A stretch of DNA of 64,000 nt from an uncultured Clostridium sp. GTDB taxonomy: Bacteria; Bacillota; Clostridia; Clostridiales; Clostridiaceae. Where the stretch lies: the NCBI GenBank assembly GCA_937927335.1, contig CALBDU010000087.1, positions 1 to 64,000 on the forward strand. Reading direction: 5' to 3'. The notes below the pieces were generated by a model, which saw nothing but the letters and a program-made list of their open reading frames with translations, was not told the DNA's origin and made no database searches. Shown here in pieces: positions 18,101 through 25,063 of this stretch. Position 1 is the stretch's first letter. Every line of letters begins with the position of its first letter. Position numbers and translations under genes: made by a program.

Positions 18101-18653
18101 AAACTTCTATTTTCTGAACTTCGTGTGATGTTCTGAATCCATCAAAATAATTTAAGAATGGAACTCTTCCTTTAATAGCTGTTAAATGTGCAACAGCTGC
18201 CAGGTCCATAACCTGCTGAACACTGCTCTCTGCAAGTAATGCAAAGCCTGTCTGTCTGCAAGCCATAACGTCCTGATGGTCACCGAATATGTTAAGTGAA
18301 TTTGCTGCCAATGCTCTTGCTGAAACATGGAATACGCCTGGTAAAAGCTCTCCGGCAATTTTGTACATGTTAGGGATCATTAATAGAAGTCCCTGGGATG
18401 CAGTATAAGTAGTAGTTAAAGCACCAGCCTGAAGTGATCCGTGAACAGCACCAGCTGCACCAGCTTCTGACTGCATTTCCATTACTTTTACTTGTTGTCC
18501 GAAAATATTAGTTTTTCCTTCAGCCACCCATTCATCTACATGTTCAGCCATTGGGGAGGATGGAGTTATTGGGAAGATTGCTGCTACATCAGTAAATGCA
18601 TAGGAGATATAAGCTGCAGCGGTATTTCCATCCATAGTCTTCATTTTTCTCAT
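15153..18653 (-). CDS. nifJ: Pyruvate:ferredoxin (flavodoxin) oxidoreductase
   Basis: The single-chain homodimeric PFOR (1166 aa) converts pyruvate and CoA to acetyl-CoA and CO2 and reduces ferredoxin; it is the central enzyme of clostridial fermentation. Visible parts: N-terminal TPP/pyrimidine domain (AAAYISYAFTDVAAIFPITPSSPMAE), transketolase C-like domain, the EKR linker region, a two-cluster ferredoxin domain (CIQCNQCSYVCPHAA and CLGCGSCANVCPSKE), and the C-terminal TPP domain with its own cluster Cys (CAGCGETPY) and GDGWAYDIGYGGLDHV. It is monocistronic with a strong terminator. Codon use is even and the gene is complete, as expected for a highly expressed enzyme. Confidence 0.98.
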   Translation of the reverse strand: MRKMKTMDGNTAAAYISYAFTDVAAIFPITPSSPMAEHVDEWVAEGKTNIFGQQVKVMEMQSEAGAAGAVHGSLQAGALTTTYTASQGLLLMIPNMYKIAGELLPGVFHVSARALAANSLNIFGDHQDVMACRQTGFALLAESSVQQVMDLAAVAHLTAIKGRVPFLNYFDGFRTSHEVQKIEVLDYEDLAKLVDYEAVDAFRRRGLNPDHPCIRGTAQNPDIYFQEREVVNRYYDAIPAMVEEYMGEVSKLTGREYHLFNYYGAEDADRLIIAMGSVCDVVEETVDYLNAKGEKVGLLTVHLYRPFSLEHFFKYIPKTVKKIAVLDRTKEIGATGEPLFLDVKNAFYGTEWSPVIVGGRYGLGSKDVVPAHIAAVYENLKLDAPKSDFTISIEDDVTNKSLPVGEDIDATPAGTKACKFWGLGSDGTVGANKSAIKIIGDHTDMYAQGYFAYDSKKSGGITVSHLRFGKKPIKSPYLINKADYVACHNQSYVYKYNVLEGLKKNGKFLLNCVWTPEELEEKLPAFMKRFIAQNNIEFYTLNAVKVAQEIGLGGRINMIMQSAFFKLADIIPLEDALKYLKDAVVSSYGKKGQKIVDMNNAAIDKGVEEIVKINVPESWKTAADEADTGKPVPEFIKKIVVPMNRQEGDKLPVSAFLGMEDGTFPSGTSAYEKRGVAIDVPEWQMDKCIQCNQCSYVCPHAAIRPVLATDEEVANAPEGFAVKPATGAKGLNFRIQVSPLDCLGCGSCANVCPSKEKALIMKPLETQLAEADRWDYAMTLAPKANPMSKESVKGSQFEQPLFEFSGACAGCGETPYPKLVTQLFGDRMMVANATGCSSIWGASAPSMPYTKNCNGHGPAWANSLFEDNAEFGLGMLLGVTQLRDKLAMNVEEAIKTASPALAAALKNWFDNKDVGAGSRERANELIALLEAEKGDNALLNEIYKNKDFLVKRSQWIFGGDGWAYDIGYGGLDHVLASGEDVNVMVFDTEVYSNTGGQSSKATPTAAIAKFAASGKKTKKKDLGMMAMSYGYVYVAQVSMGADKNQTMKAILEAEAYKGPSLIICYAPCINHGLKAGMGCSMDEAKKAVECGYWGMYRFNPALKEQGKNPFTLDSKEPTASFRDFLMGEVRYASLAKQFPEAAEALFEKTEKDAMERLANYKKLAQG

Positions 18654-19185
18654 AAAATATTCCCTTCTTTCTAAATATTATCTTTATATATAAGATATAA
18701 TGCTTTGCATACTGCTTGTGGAACCTCAATCCCAGAAAAATACCCCTCAATATAAATACGCACTTGTCCACAAAACATACAAATAAATCTGATTGATTTG
18801 CAAAAAGAATCAGATCCTGCATTATAACTATAATAAACAATATGGATTTTTTATGAAACAATTAATTTAAATTGTAAAACATGCGCAACTAATTATTCAC
18901 AATTATTTGATATGTACATATTAAATATACATCAAAAACAACATTCTGTAAATTCCTATTTATCCGAATTATTCAACCTAAACACAATTATTGAAGTATT
19001 GCTGAATAATGCTGAAAAATGCTATGAAACCAATGATATTTTCATCTGTTATAGTACTGTAACAGATGAAAAAAATTATTATAACAGTAAAATATTTTTC
19101 TTTACACAGCATTATATATTCTACAGATCTAATAAAAAATCCTCTTTTTTATAAAAAAATATTGGATTTTCCTGCAAATGATTTA
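18654..19185. other. 530-bp AT-rich intergenic region upstream of PFOR
   Basis: No convincing gene. On the minus strand it holds the PFOR leader: a TATAAT at 18826-18821, an 8-bp inverted repeat (18787-18794/18808-18815) that could form a hairpin in the leader, and upstream a 6-bp inverted repeat ACAATT-N6-AATTGT (18858-18875) that could be an operator. None is a clear match to a known regulator site; the second is only loosely like a Rex box. A plus-strand 80-codon frame at 18912-19154 has no ribosome binding site. Confidence 0.5.
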
Positions 19186-20250
19186 CTATTTTGAATAAAT
19201 AGTAATCATTTTTACAATTTCTTCAACTCCATTTTTTACATTGCCTGAGTTCATCTTACGTATAAATTCTTCCTTATGGAGATATAAATTACGGATTTCC
19301 TTCACCAGAAGCTCAGGATTCAGACTTTCTTCCTCAATAACTGCACTATAGCCGCTTTTTTTAAAGGATTGTGCATTCAAAATCTGGTCTCCCCGGCTGG
19401 ACTTTCTGGATAACGGAATCAGGAGGTTCGGTTTCTTAAGGGCAAGCAGCTCAAAAATAGCATTAGCACCGGCTCTTGATATAACCAGCTCTGCTGCAGC
19501 CATTACATGCTTCAGCTCTTCATCAATATATTCAAACTGCATGTAGCCATTAACTCCCCTTAGGGTTTCATCAATATTTCCCTTTCCGCAAATATGAGCT
19601 ATATTATATTCTTCCAAAAGCTCTGGCAGGCACTGCCTAATATTTTCATTAATAATTTTTGATCCCAGACTGCCTCCCATCACAAGGATTACCGGTTTTT
19701 TATCTGTAAACCCGCAGGCCTGCCTGCCAAGAATCCAGCTTCCCTGGAATATGTCCTGTCTTATGGGTGTTCCTGTCAGTACTGCCTTTTTACCTTTAAT
19801 AGCTATAAGTGATTCAGGAAAGGTTACACATATCTTGGTGCAATAAGGCTCCGAAAGCTTGTTTGCAAGTCCTGGCGTGATATCCGATTCATGTGCAATC
19901 ACTGGAACGCCGTTTAAAAAAGCTGCTATGACCACTGGTACGGATACAAACCCTCCCTTTGAAAATACTATGCTGGGTTTTTCCCTTCTTATAATTCTAT
20001 AGGCGTCGAAAACCCCCTTAATTACCTTAAAGGGATCTGAAATATTTTTTAAATCCATATACCTTCTTAATTTGCCGCTGGATATTGAAAAATATTTTAC
20101 TTTTTCCTTTTCTATTATCTCTTTTTCTATTCCATCCCTGGAACCTATATATTCAATAGTAAAACCAAGCCTCTTTAATTCCGGAAATAGCGCAATATTA
20201 GGAGTGACATGCCCTGCCGAGCCTCCGCCGGTCATAATTATTTTTTTCAA
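19186..20250 (-). CDS. murG: UDP-GlcNAc:lipid I N-acetylglucosaminyltransferase MurG
   Basis: MurG makes lipid II on the inner face of the membrane during peptidoglycan synthesis. The 354-residue GT-B protein shows the N-terminal Gly loop (MTGGGSAGHVTPNIAL), the second Gly-rich loop region GGFVSVPVVIAA, and the C-terminal donor-binding motif VISRAGANAIFELLALKKP with SRGDQILNA. The start is TTG with GGAGG. It stands alone rather than in a dcw cluster; clostridia often carry an extra MurG-like gene, so whether this is the only copy is unknown. Confidence 0.93.
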   Translation of the reverse strand: MKKIIMTGGGSAGHVTPNIALFPELKRLGFTIEYIGSRDGIEKEIIEKEKVKYFSISSGKLRRYMDLKNISDPFKVIKGVFDAYRIIRREKPSIVFSKGGFVSVPVVIAAFLNGVPVIAHESDITPGLANKLSEPYCTKICVTFPESLIAIKGKKAVLTGTPIRQDIFQGSWILGRQACGFTDKKPVILVMGGSLGSKIINENIRQCLPELLEEYNIAHICGKGNIDETLRGVNGYMQFEYIDEELKHVMAAAELVISRAGANAIFELLALKKPNLLIPLSRKSSRGDQILNAQSFKKSGYSAVIEEESLNPELLVKEIRNLYLHKEEFIRKMNSGNVKNGVEEIVKMITIYSK

Positions 20251-20446
20251 AAGTATTCCTCCTTACGGATTAAATATTCATATTAATAATACTATATTCA
20301 GTAATTTATTTCAAAATTAAGCAAAAAAACAGAGGTTCTTACAGTTTTGGTGTTAAGTCACTAAAATAATTACTGTATTAATGGTTAACATAATGATGAC
20401 ATAATTAATAAGACAGAATTTAAAAATTGAGAGGAGGTTGTTATTT

Positions 20447-20650
20447 ATGTCAAGAGGAAACAGACAATTAGTTCCTGAAGCAAAAGCAGGTTTAGACAGA
20501 TTCAAGATGGAAGCTGCTAAACAGGTGGGTGTTCCTTTGAAGGAAGGCTACAATGGTGACCTTACTTCCAGACAGAATGGTTCTGTAGGCGGACAGATGG
20601 TCAAGACTATGATAGAGCAGTACGAAAAAAATAACCTTTCTCAGGGCTAA
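20447..20650 (+). CDS. Alpha/beta-type small acid-soluble spore protein
   Basis: A 67-residue SASP that coats and protects DNA in the dormant spore. The family signatures are present: the protease (GPR) site region RFKMEAAKQVGVPL and the DNA-binding helix GYNGDLTSRQNGSVGGQMVKTMIE. The start is the ATG at 20447, nine bases after GGAGG; an upstream in-frame TTG at 20438 directly abuts the ribosome binding site. It should be made only in the forespore (SigG); I could not identify a clear SigG promoter by eye. It shows that the organism sporulates. Confidence 0.96.
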   Translation: MSRGNRQLVPEAKAGLDRFKMEAAKQVGVPLKEGYNGDLTSRQNGSVGGQMVKTMIEQYEKNNLSQG

Positions 20651-20669
20651 TCTTAGAGGCTTGTAGAGG

Positions 20670-20706
20670 AAACAGGGTTCAGCATACGCTGTCCCTGTTT
20701 TTTTTA
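20670..20706. terminator. Terminator between the SASP gene and recJ
   Basis: An 8-bp stem AAACAGGG/CCCTGTTT with an inner CAGC/GCTG helix, then a T-run on the plus strand. It ends the SASP transcript and overlaps the end of recJ, which converges from the other side. Confidence 0.9.
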
Positions 20707-22440
20707 TCTAAAATTCGTAATAATGAGCTGCACATTGCGGTTTCCCATGTAATCATTAATATCTACATTAAACGCCAGATCCAGTGAAACCTTATTTTTA
20801 TCACCTGAAAAAAGCCTGTTGGCTTCCAGTTCTCCATATCTTTCCTCTACTCTGTTTCTAAAGCTTTCTATGTCTCCGAAGTAAACACCAGTGAGCCTGT
20901 TTCTTCCCTGGCTTAACGAAAGCCTTAGCACATTTTTATTAGTACCAATTACTGATGCCCTATCAATTTTAATATTTTTTTCAGCAAAAACCGGTTTTGG
21001 GTTTCCTTTTCCAAAGGGCTCCAGCAATTCCAATTCCTCTGCAAGTTTGATATCAATGCTTCGAAAAGGCAGCTGCAGGTCTATGGATACCTTGGGAACA
21101 AGATCCTCCTTTGACAAGTTTGAGTTTTTGTTAAGCTCCTGTCTCAGCATCTGAACCTTATCCTCCTCCAAGGACATTCCGGCAGCCATTGGGTGTCCGC
21201 CAAACCTTCCCAAAAGATACCTGCATTTGTTAAGTTCCTCAAACATGTTATAGCCTTCAATGCTTCTTCCGGAGCCCTTAACACCATGTTTTCCTGTAGT
21301 AAGAAAAATTACCGGCCTGGAATACCTTTCCTTTAGCCTTCCCGCTACGATTCCTGCTATGCTTTCATGAATCTTCTGGTTGAAAACCACTAGTATGCTG
21401 TGGTCAGTCATAGCTTCCTCTTCTATTTGATTTACAGCCTGTTCCACACCAATAAGAGTCATTTCCTTTCTTTCCTTATTCAGCTGAAAAAGCTCCAAGG
21501 CCAGGGCTTCTGCAATTTTTTCATCCTCTGCAAGCAGCAGCTCCACTCCTTTTTTTGCACAATCAAGCCTCCCGGAGGCATTAATGCAGGGTCCTATAAC
21601 AAAACCAAGGGTATAGGCAGTGATCTCTCTGCCCTGAAGACCGGTAACTCTGATAAGACTCTTAAGACCAGGGTTGTTTGTGGCAGAAAGTTCCTTCAGG
21701 CTGTTTTTTGTAATTATTCTGTTTTCCCCTGTAAGGTCCACCACATCACACACCGTTGCTATAGCTGCGGCATGAATATATTTTTCAAGGCTGCCTTTAT
21801 CAACACCCATTTCCTCATACAACACCTTGGCAAATTTATAAGCTACTCCTGCGCCGCAAAGGCTTTTGAACGGATACTCACAGTCCTTCTGCTTTGGATT
21901 AACAATTGCTGATGCCTTAAGCATTTCAATGTCCTCAGGAATATCATGGTGATCAGTTACTATTACCAGAATTCCTTTATCCGCTGCACATTGCAGGGCT
22001 TCAAATGCCGAAATTCCGTTGTCGCAGGTAATTATCAATCCAACTTCTGCCTCAGCAGCCCTTTCTATAATTGAGCAGTTAATGCCATACCCATCATTAA
22101 CTCTGTGTGGAATTTCATAGCACACATCTCCACCACATTCCCTGACGGCGCTGTATAGTATGAAGGTGCTTATTACACCGTCCACATCATAATCCCCTAC
22201 AATCATTATTTTACGCCCCTGGTTTATAGCCTCTTCCATGATACCAACAGCCTTTTCCATGTCCTTCATCAGCCTTGGTTCATGAAGATAGTCAAATTTT
22301 GGCTCAAGGAAGCTTCTGCCCTCACTTAAAGTGGTTATTCCCCTATTCATCAATATATTTGCTGCAGTTTCACTGATTTTCAGTGCATCTGCCATTGCTT
22401 TAATATTACCTTTTATATTTTTAATCATCCATTTTTCCAT
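20704..22440 (-). CDS. recJ: Single-stranded-DNA-specific exonuclease RecJ
   Basis: RecJ degrades single-stranded DNA 5' to 3' in recombination and repair. The DHH domain has the metal-binding motifs VGDYDVDGVIST, ITCDNGIS and VTDHHDIPED plus NPKQKDCEYPFKSLCGAGVA; the DHHA1 domain carries GRFGGHPMAAGMSL; a C-terminal OB-like domain follows (about 460-570). At 578 aa it is a normal-length Gram-positive RecJ without the long C-terminal extension of Bacillus. It is transcribed alone toward the SASP terminator. Confidence 0.96.
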   Translation of the reverse strand: MEKWMIKNIKGNIKAMADALKISETAANILMNRGITTLSEGRSFLEPKFDYLHEPRLMKDMEKAVGIMEEAINQGRKIMIVGDYDVDGVISTFILYSAVRECGGDVCYEIPHRVNDGYGINCSIIERAAEAEVGLIITCDNGISAFEALQCAADKGILVIVTDHHDIPEDIEMLKASAIVNPKQKDCEYPFKSLCGAGVAYKFAKVLYEEMGVDKGSLEKYIHAAAIATVCDVVDLTGENRIITKNSLKELSATNNPGLKSLIRVTGLQGREITAYTLGFVIGPCINASGRLDCAKKGVELLLAEDEKIAEALALELFQLNKERKEMTLIGVEQAVNQIEEEAMTDHSILVVFNQKIHESIAGIVAGRLKERYSRPVIFLTTGKHGVKGSGRSIEGYNMFEELNKCRYLLGRFGGHPMAAGMSLEEDKVQMLRQELNKNSNLSKEDLVPKVSIDLQLPFRSIDIKLAEELELLEPFGKGNPKPVFAEKNIKIDRASVIGTNKNVLRLSLSQGRNRLTGVYFGDIESFRNRVEERYGELEANRLFSGDKNKVSLDLAFNVDINDYMGNRNVQLIITNFR

Positions 22441-22614
22441 TGTTGATCCCCCAATAACATAAATAATTATATCACATGAATATTAATATGTTAAAACTAA
22501 TTATTATATATCTTCTACTATATATATGGCCTCAGCAGGCAAACAAATACAACACCGGGTCTCACTGGATAGGAGTTATGTTTTGTTATTTACCTGTATT
22601 TTACATTTGCACTG

Positions 22615-22644
22615 TTGACTAATCTCTTCATTGCCACGTATAAT
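22615..22644 (+). promoter_or_regulatory. SigA-type promoter of the XRE regulator gene
   Basis: TTGACT (22615-22620), 18 bases, TATAAT (22639-22644). A TTTGCAC sequence sits just before the -35 box at 22606-22612 and recurs in the region downstream of the gene. Confidence 0.82.
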
Positions 22645-22674
22645 GTAAATAGGAAATATATGGGAGGAAATTGT

Positions 22675-23160
22675 ATGATAATAAGCAGAAAAGAATTGGG
22701 ATTGTTGATAAAAAAGGCAAGAAGCATAAAATCAGATAAGTTAGGACTGTATTATTCCCAAAAACTACTTGCTGAGGACATTAACAAGTCACAAAGCTTT
22801 ATTGGTGATATAGAAGCAGGCAGAACTTACCCTAGTTATGTGCTGTTAACCCGAATAGCCCAGGCATGCGGTGTTCCCATGAGCTTCTTTGATCCTCAGG
22901 AGATAATGGACAAGGATCTTGAATATTTTATAGACCAATCTGGAAGCACCCTGGATGAATATAAATGGACAAGATTAAATAATACCTGCAGGACCCCGGA
23001 GGATGCACTAAATCAATATTTAAGCTGCCAGGCAGTTCAAAAATTCCTTGACATTGACTTTGAAACAATGACTCAAAGTGACTTGCTTGGATTAAAGAAT
23101 GATATACTGACACAAATGAAGCTGGTGAGCTTTAAATATAAAAGGCTCTGTCACAACTAG
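22675..23160 (+). CDS. XRE-family helix-turn-helix regulator
   Basis: A 161-residue DNA-binding protein. The N-terminal 70 residues form an XRE (Cro/CI-like) HTH: SRKELGLLIKKARSIKSDKL, then SQKLLAEDINKSQSFIGDIEAGRTYPSYVLLTRIAQACGV. The C-terminal 85 residues have no family I recognise and may bind a partner or form dimers. The ATG at 22675 follows GGGAGG by seven bases; a frame upstream begins inside the promoter and is not real. Clostridia use many such stand-alone regulators in sporulation and stress. No phage genes are nearby. Confidence 0.85.
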   Translation: MIISRKELGLLIKKARSIKSDKLGLYYSQKLLAEDINKSQSFIGDIEAGRTYPSYVLLTRIAQACGVPMSFFDPQEIMDKDLEYFIDQSGSTLDEYKWTRLNNTCRTPEDALNQYLSCQAVQKFLDIDFETMTQSDLLGLKNDILTQMKLVSFKYKRLCHN

Positions 23161-23264
23161 AGGAGGTTATACTCATCAGTAAATACATCTAAGGAATAAC
23201 ATAAACTTTTTTATTCATTGTCTAGGTCCGTTTTTTTGAGGAAGAGCTTTACGCACTCCCTATT

Positions 23265-23400
23265 GTGCAAAATTTCAAGTAGTGTGCAGATTTTTTGGAT
23301 TAAAATCAATTATAGGCTATATTTTGTGTAAATTATGGGTTTATACGTTAAATTTCAAATATAATTACGTTTATTTTGAAAATTAATTGAAATTTTGCAC
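23265..23400. repeat. 14-bp inverted repeat with TTTTGCAC boxes in a 335-bp gene-free region
   Basis: The gap between the XRE gene and the amidase gene (23161-23495) has no gene. It holds a perfect 14-bp inverted repeat, GTGCAAAATTTCAA (23265-23278) and TTGAAATTTTGCAC (23387-23400), and the right arm is followed at once by a second TTTTGCAC. The same TTTGCAC core lies before the XRE promoter. A TATAAT at about 23460 may start the amidase transcript. Confidence 0.6.
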
Positions 23401-23495
23401 ACTTTTGCACCCTTGCCATAAGTAAGTTCCTTCATGTAGCTGTCACATGTCTTTTTGTGTATAATAGGTGAAAACAAATAGAAGGTTGGAATTTT

Positions 23496-24323
23496 ATGAA
23501 AAGGATTTTATTTTTTATATCCCTTATTTTCGTATTAACGCTGTGCGGCGGCTGCAGCTCAGTAGAAAACAGCTCCGGCGCTGCTGCAAAAAATGGGTCG
23601 GGAACCTCTGCTCCAGCCAAATCCGCAAATCAATCCACTACTGCGGCGCCGGCTGATTCCGATAATACCTCTGCCGTTAAAAAAGAAGCATGTACTATTG
23701 TTATTGATCCTGGACATGCCAGCAAAACTGATCTTTCAAAGGAGCAAAACGCACCTGGCAGCAGTGTTATGAAGGTTAAGGAAAGCGGCGGTGCCGAAGG
23801 AATATTCTCTCATACGCCAGAGTATGCCCTCAATATGAAGGTTGCTTTAAAATTGAAAAGTCTTCTGGACGGAAAGGGCTACAGGGTAGTAATGACTAAA
23901 ACTGATAATTCGCTGATGCTTGGTAATGTAGAACGTGCAAAAATAGGTAACAGAGAAAATGCTGCGCTGGTAATCAGAATCCATGCGGATTCCAATGAAG
24001 ACCAGTCCATGAATGGAGCCTCCATACTGGTGCCTGCCAAAATTAACTGGAATACAAATTCTATAGCAGATAAAAGCTCACGCTATGGCAGAATAATTCT
24101 AGCTACCCTTACAAACAATGTTGGAATGACAGACAGAGGTGTGGTTGTCAGGAAAGATCTAACAGGTTTTAACTGGTCGGAAGTGCCTGTTGTCCTGGTT
24201 GAAATGGGTTTTTTATCAAATACAAGAGAGGACAAGCTACTGAATACAAATGAATATCAGAATAAAATTGCATCTGCCCTGGCTATGGGTATTGAAACTG
24301 CAATTCCGCTGATTAACAAGTAA
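23496..24323 (+). CDS. N-acetylmuramoyl-L-alanine amidase lipoprotein
   Basis: An amidase_3 (CwlD/AmiC-type) zinc enzyme that cuts the amide bond between muramic acid and the stem peptide. A lipoprotein signal peptide ends at the lipobox LCGGC (Cys20), followed by an Ala/Ser/Thr linker. Catalytic features: VIDPGHA (zinc His), a Glu near SHTPEYALNMKVA, RIHADSN (zinc His), and VEMGFLSN (catalytic Glu). At 275 residues it is a single-domain, membrane-anchored enzyme without cell-wall binding repeats. It may act in spore cortex or septum work; the sequence does not decide. Confidence 0.9.
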   Translation: MKRILFFISLIFVLTLCGGCSSVENSSGAAAKNGSGTSAPAKSANQSTTAAPADSDNTSAVKKEACTIVIDPGHASKTDLSKEQNAPGSSVMKVKESGGAEGIFSHTPEYALNMKVALKLKSLLDGKGYRVVMTKTDNSLMLGNVERAKIGNRENAALVIRIHADSNEDQSMNGASILVPAKINWNTNSIADKSSRYGRIILATLTNNVGMTDRGVVVRKDLTGFNWSEVPVVLVEMGFLSNTREDKLLNTNEYQNKIASALAMGIETAIPLINK

Positions 24324-24347
24324 AAGGGACTGTGCGCAGTCCCTTTT
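24322..24347 (+). terminator. Terminator of the amidase gene
   Basis: A perfect 11-bp stem AAAAGGGACTG/CAGTCCCTTTT with a TGCG loop, overlapping the stop codon. It also lies just past the end of the convergent coat-protein gene. Confidence 0.92.
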
Positions 24348-24357
24348 CATCCTTATG

Positions 24358-24906
24358 CTACTTCACATTATACATGCCTTTGCTTTCCATGTATTGAAAT
24401 ATAGCTTCCCCATGCTTCTGCTCTTCTTTTTGGATATGGTTTAGAACATCCCTTGCTCCTGTATCCCTGAACTCAAATATTGAAGTATTGTAAGCACCTG
24501 AAACATATTTCTCTGTCATAAGCATATCTGTACACAGCTCTGAATCAGAAACATTCATGCCCCCTGGCTGAGTACCTCCATTACCCATATTGCTCTGATT
24601 CACCATATTCTGACCTTGGTTCATGGCACCCTGGGTTCCCATATTGGGGTTCTGGCCCTGGCCCTGATTCTGACCCTGGTTTTGGCCCTGATTTTGCTGG
24701 TTCATTTGCGGAATAGTTCCGTTAAGCATCTGGTTTATGCTGTCCAGGTGTGTCCTTTCAGCCTGGCCATTGGCAGTAAATATCTGCTTTAGCTGAGAAT
24801 CCTTTGCAAGACTTGCATAATTGTTGTATTTTTCGATACAAAGCTGTTCATGCTTTTTTTGGTCCTCCAGAAGCATTCTTTCCTTTTGTGATAATGTTAA
24901 TTCCAT
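24358..24906 (-). CDS. CotF-like spore coat protein with Q/N/G-rich insert
   Basis: A 182-residue protein of the CotF/ferritin-like spore coat group. Two helical pairs are visible: residues 5-62 (LSQKERMLLEDQKKHEQL, KQIFTANGQAERTH) and 118-178 (LCTDMLMTEKYVSGAYN, HIQKEEQKHGEAIFQYM). They are separated by about 50 residues of Gln/Asn/Gly/Met repeats (QNQGQNQG...). The family has been linked to coat assembly in Bacillus. The low-complexity insert is unusual and may be sticky or flexible. It has a GGAGGTG site and is transcribed alone. Confidence 0.82.
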   Translation of the reverse strand: MELTLSQKERMLLEDQKKHEQLCIEKYNNYASLAKDSQLKQIFTANGQAERTHLDSINQMLNGTIPQMNQQNQGQNQGQNQGQGQNPNMGTQGAMNQGQNMVNQSNMGNGGTQPGGMNVSDSELCTDMLMTEKYVSGAYNTSIFEFRDTGARDVLNHIQKEEQKHGEAIFQYMESKGMYNVK

Positions 24907-24962
24907 AATAATACACCTCCGGTATTATTTTGTGACAATACTGGTGTAATTATACAAAATAT

Positions 24963-24998
24963 TAAAAATAGAGGCTGATGCTGTGCACCAACCTCTAT
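24963..24998 (-). terminator. Terminator of the surface-protein gene
   Basis: ATAGAGG (24968-24974) and CCTCTAT (24992-24998) form a stem that extends inward with GU pairs; T-rich sequence follows on the minus strand. Confidence 0.8.
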
Positions 24999-25063
24999 CT
25001 ATAGCTTTATGCCATTCCTAATCAGGTCATACTTGTTTGTGAAGGCATAATATGATGATTTAA

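Noticed and set aside
18912..19154. 80-codon plus-strand frame upstream of PFOR
   Set aside because: No ribosome binding site, very AT-rich, no recognisable domain; taken as chance.
22675..23160. XRE gene as a sign of a prophage
   Set aside because: No integrase, structural or lysis genes, attachment sites or change in composition around it.
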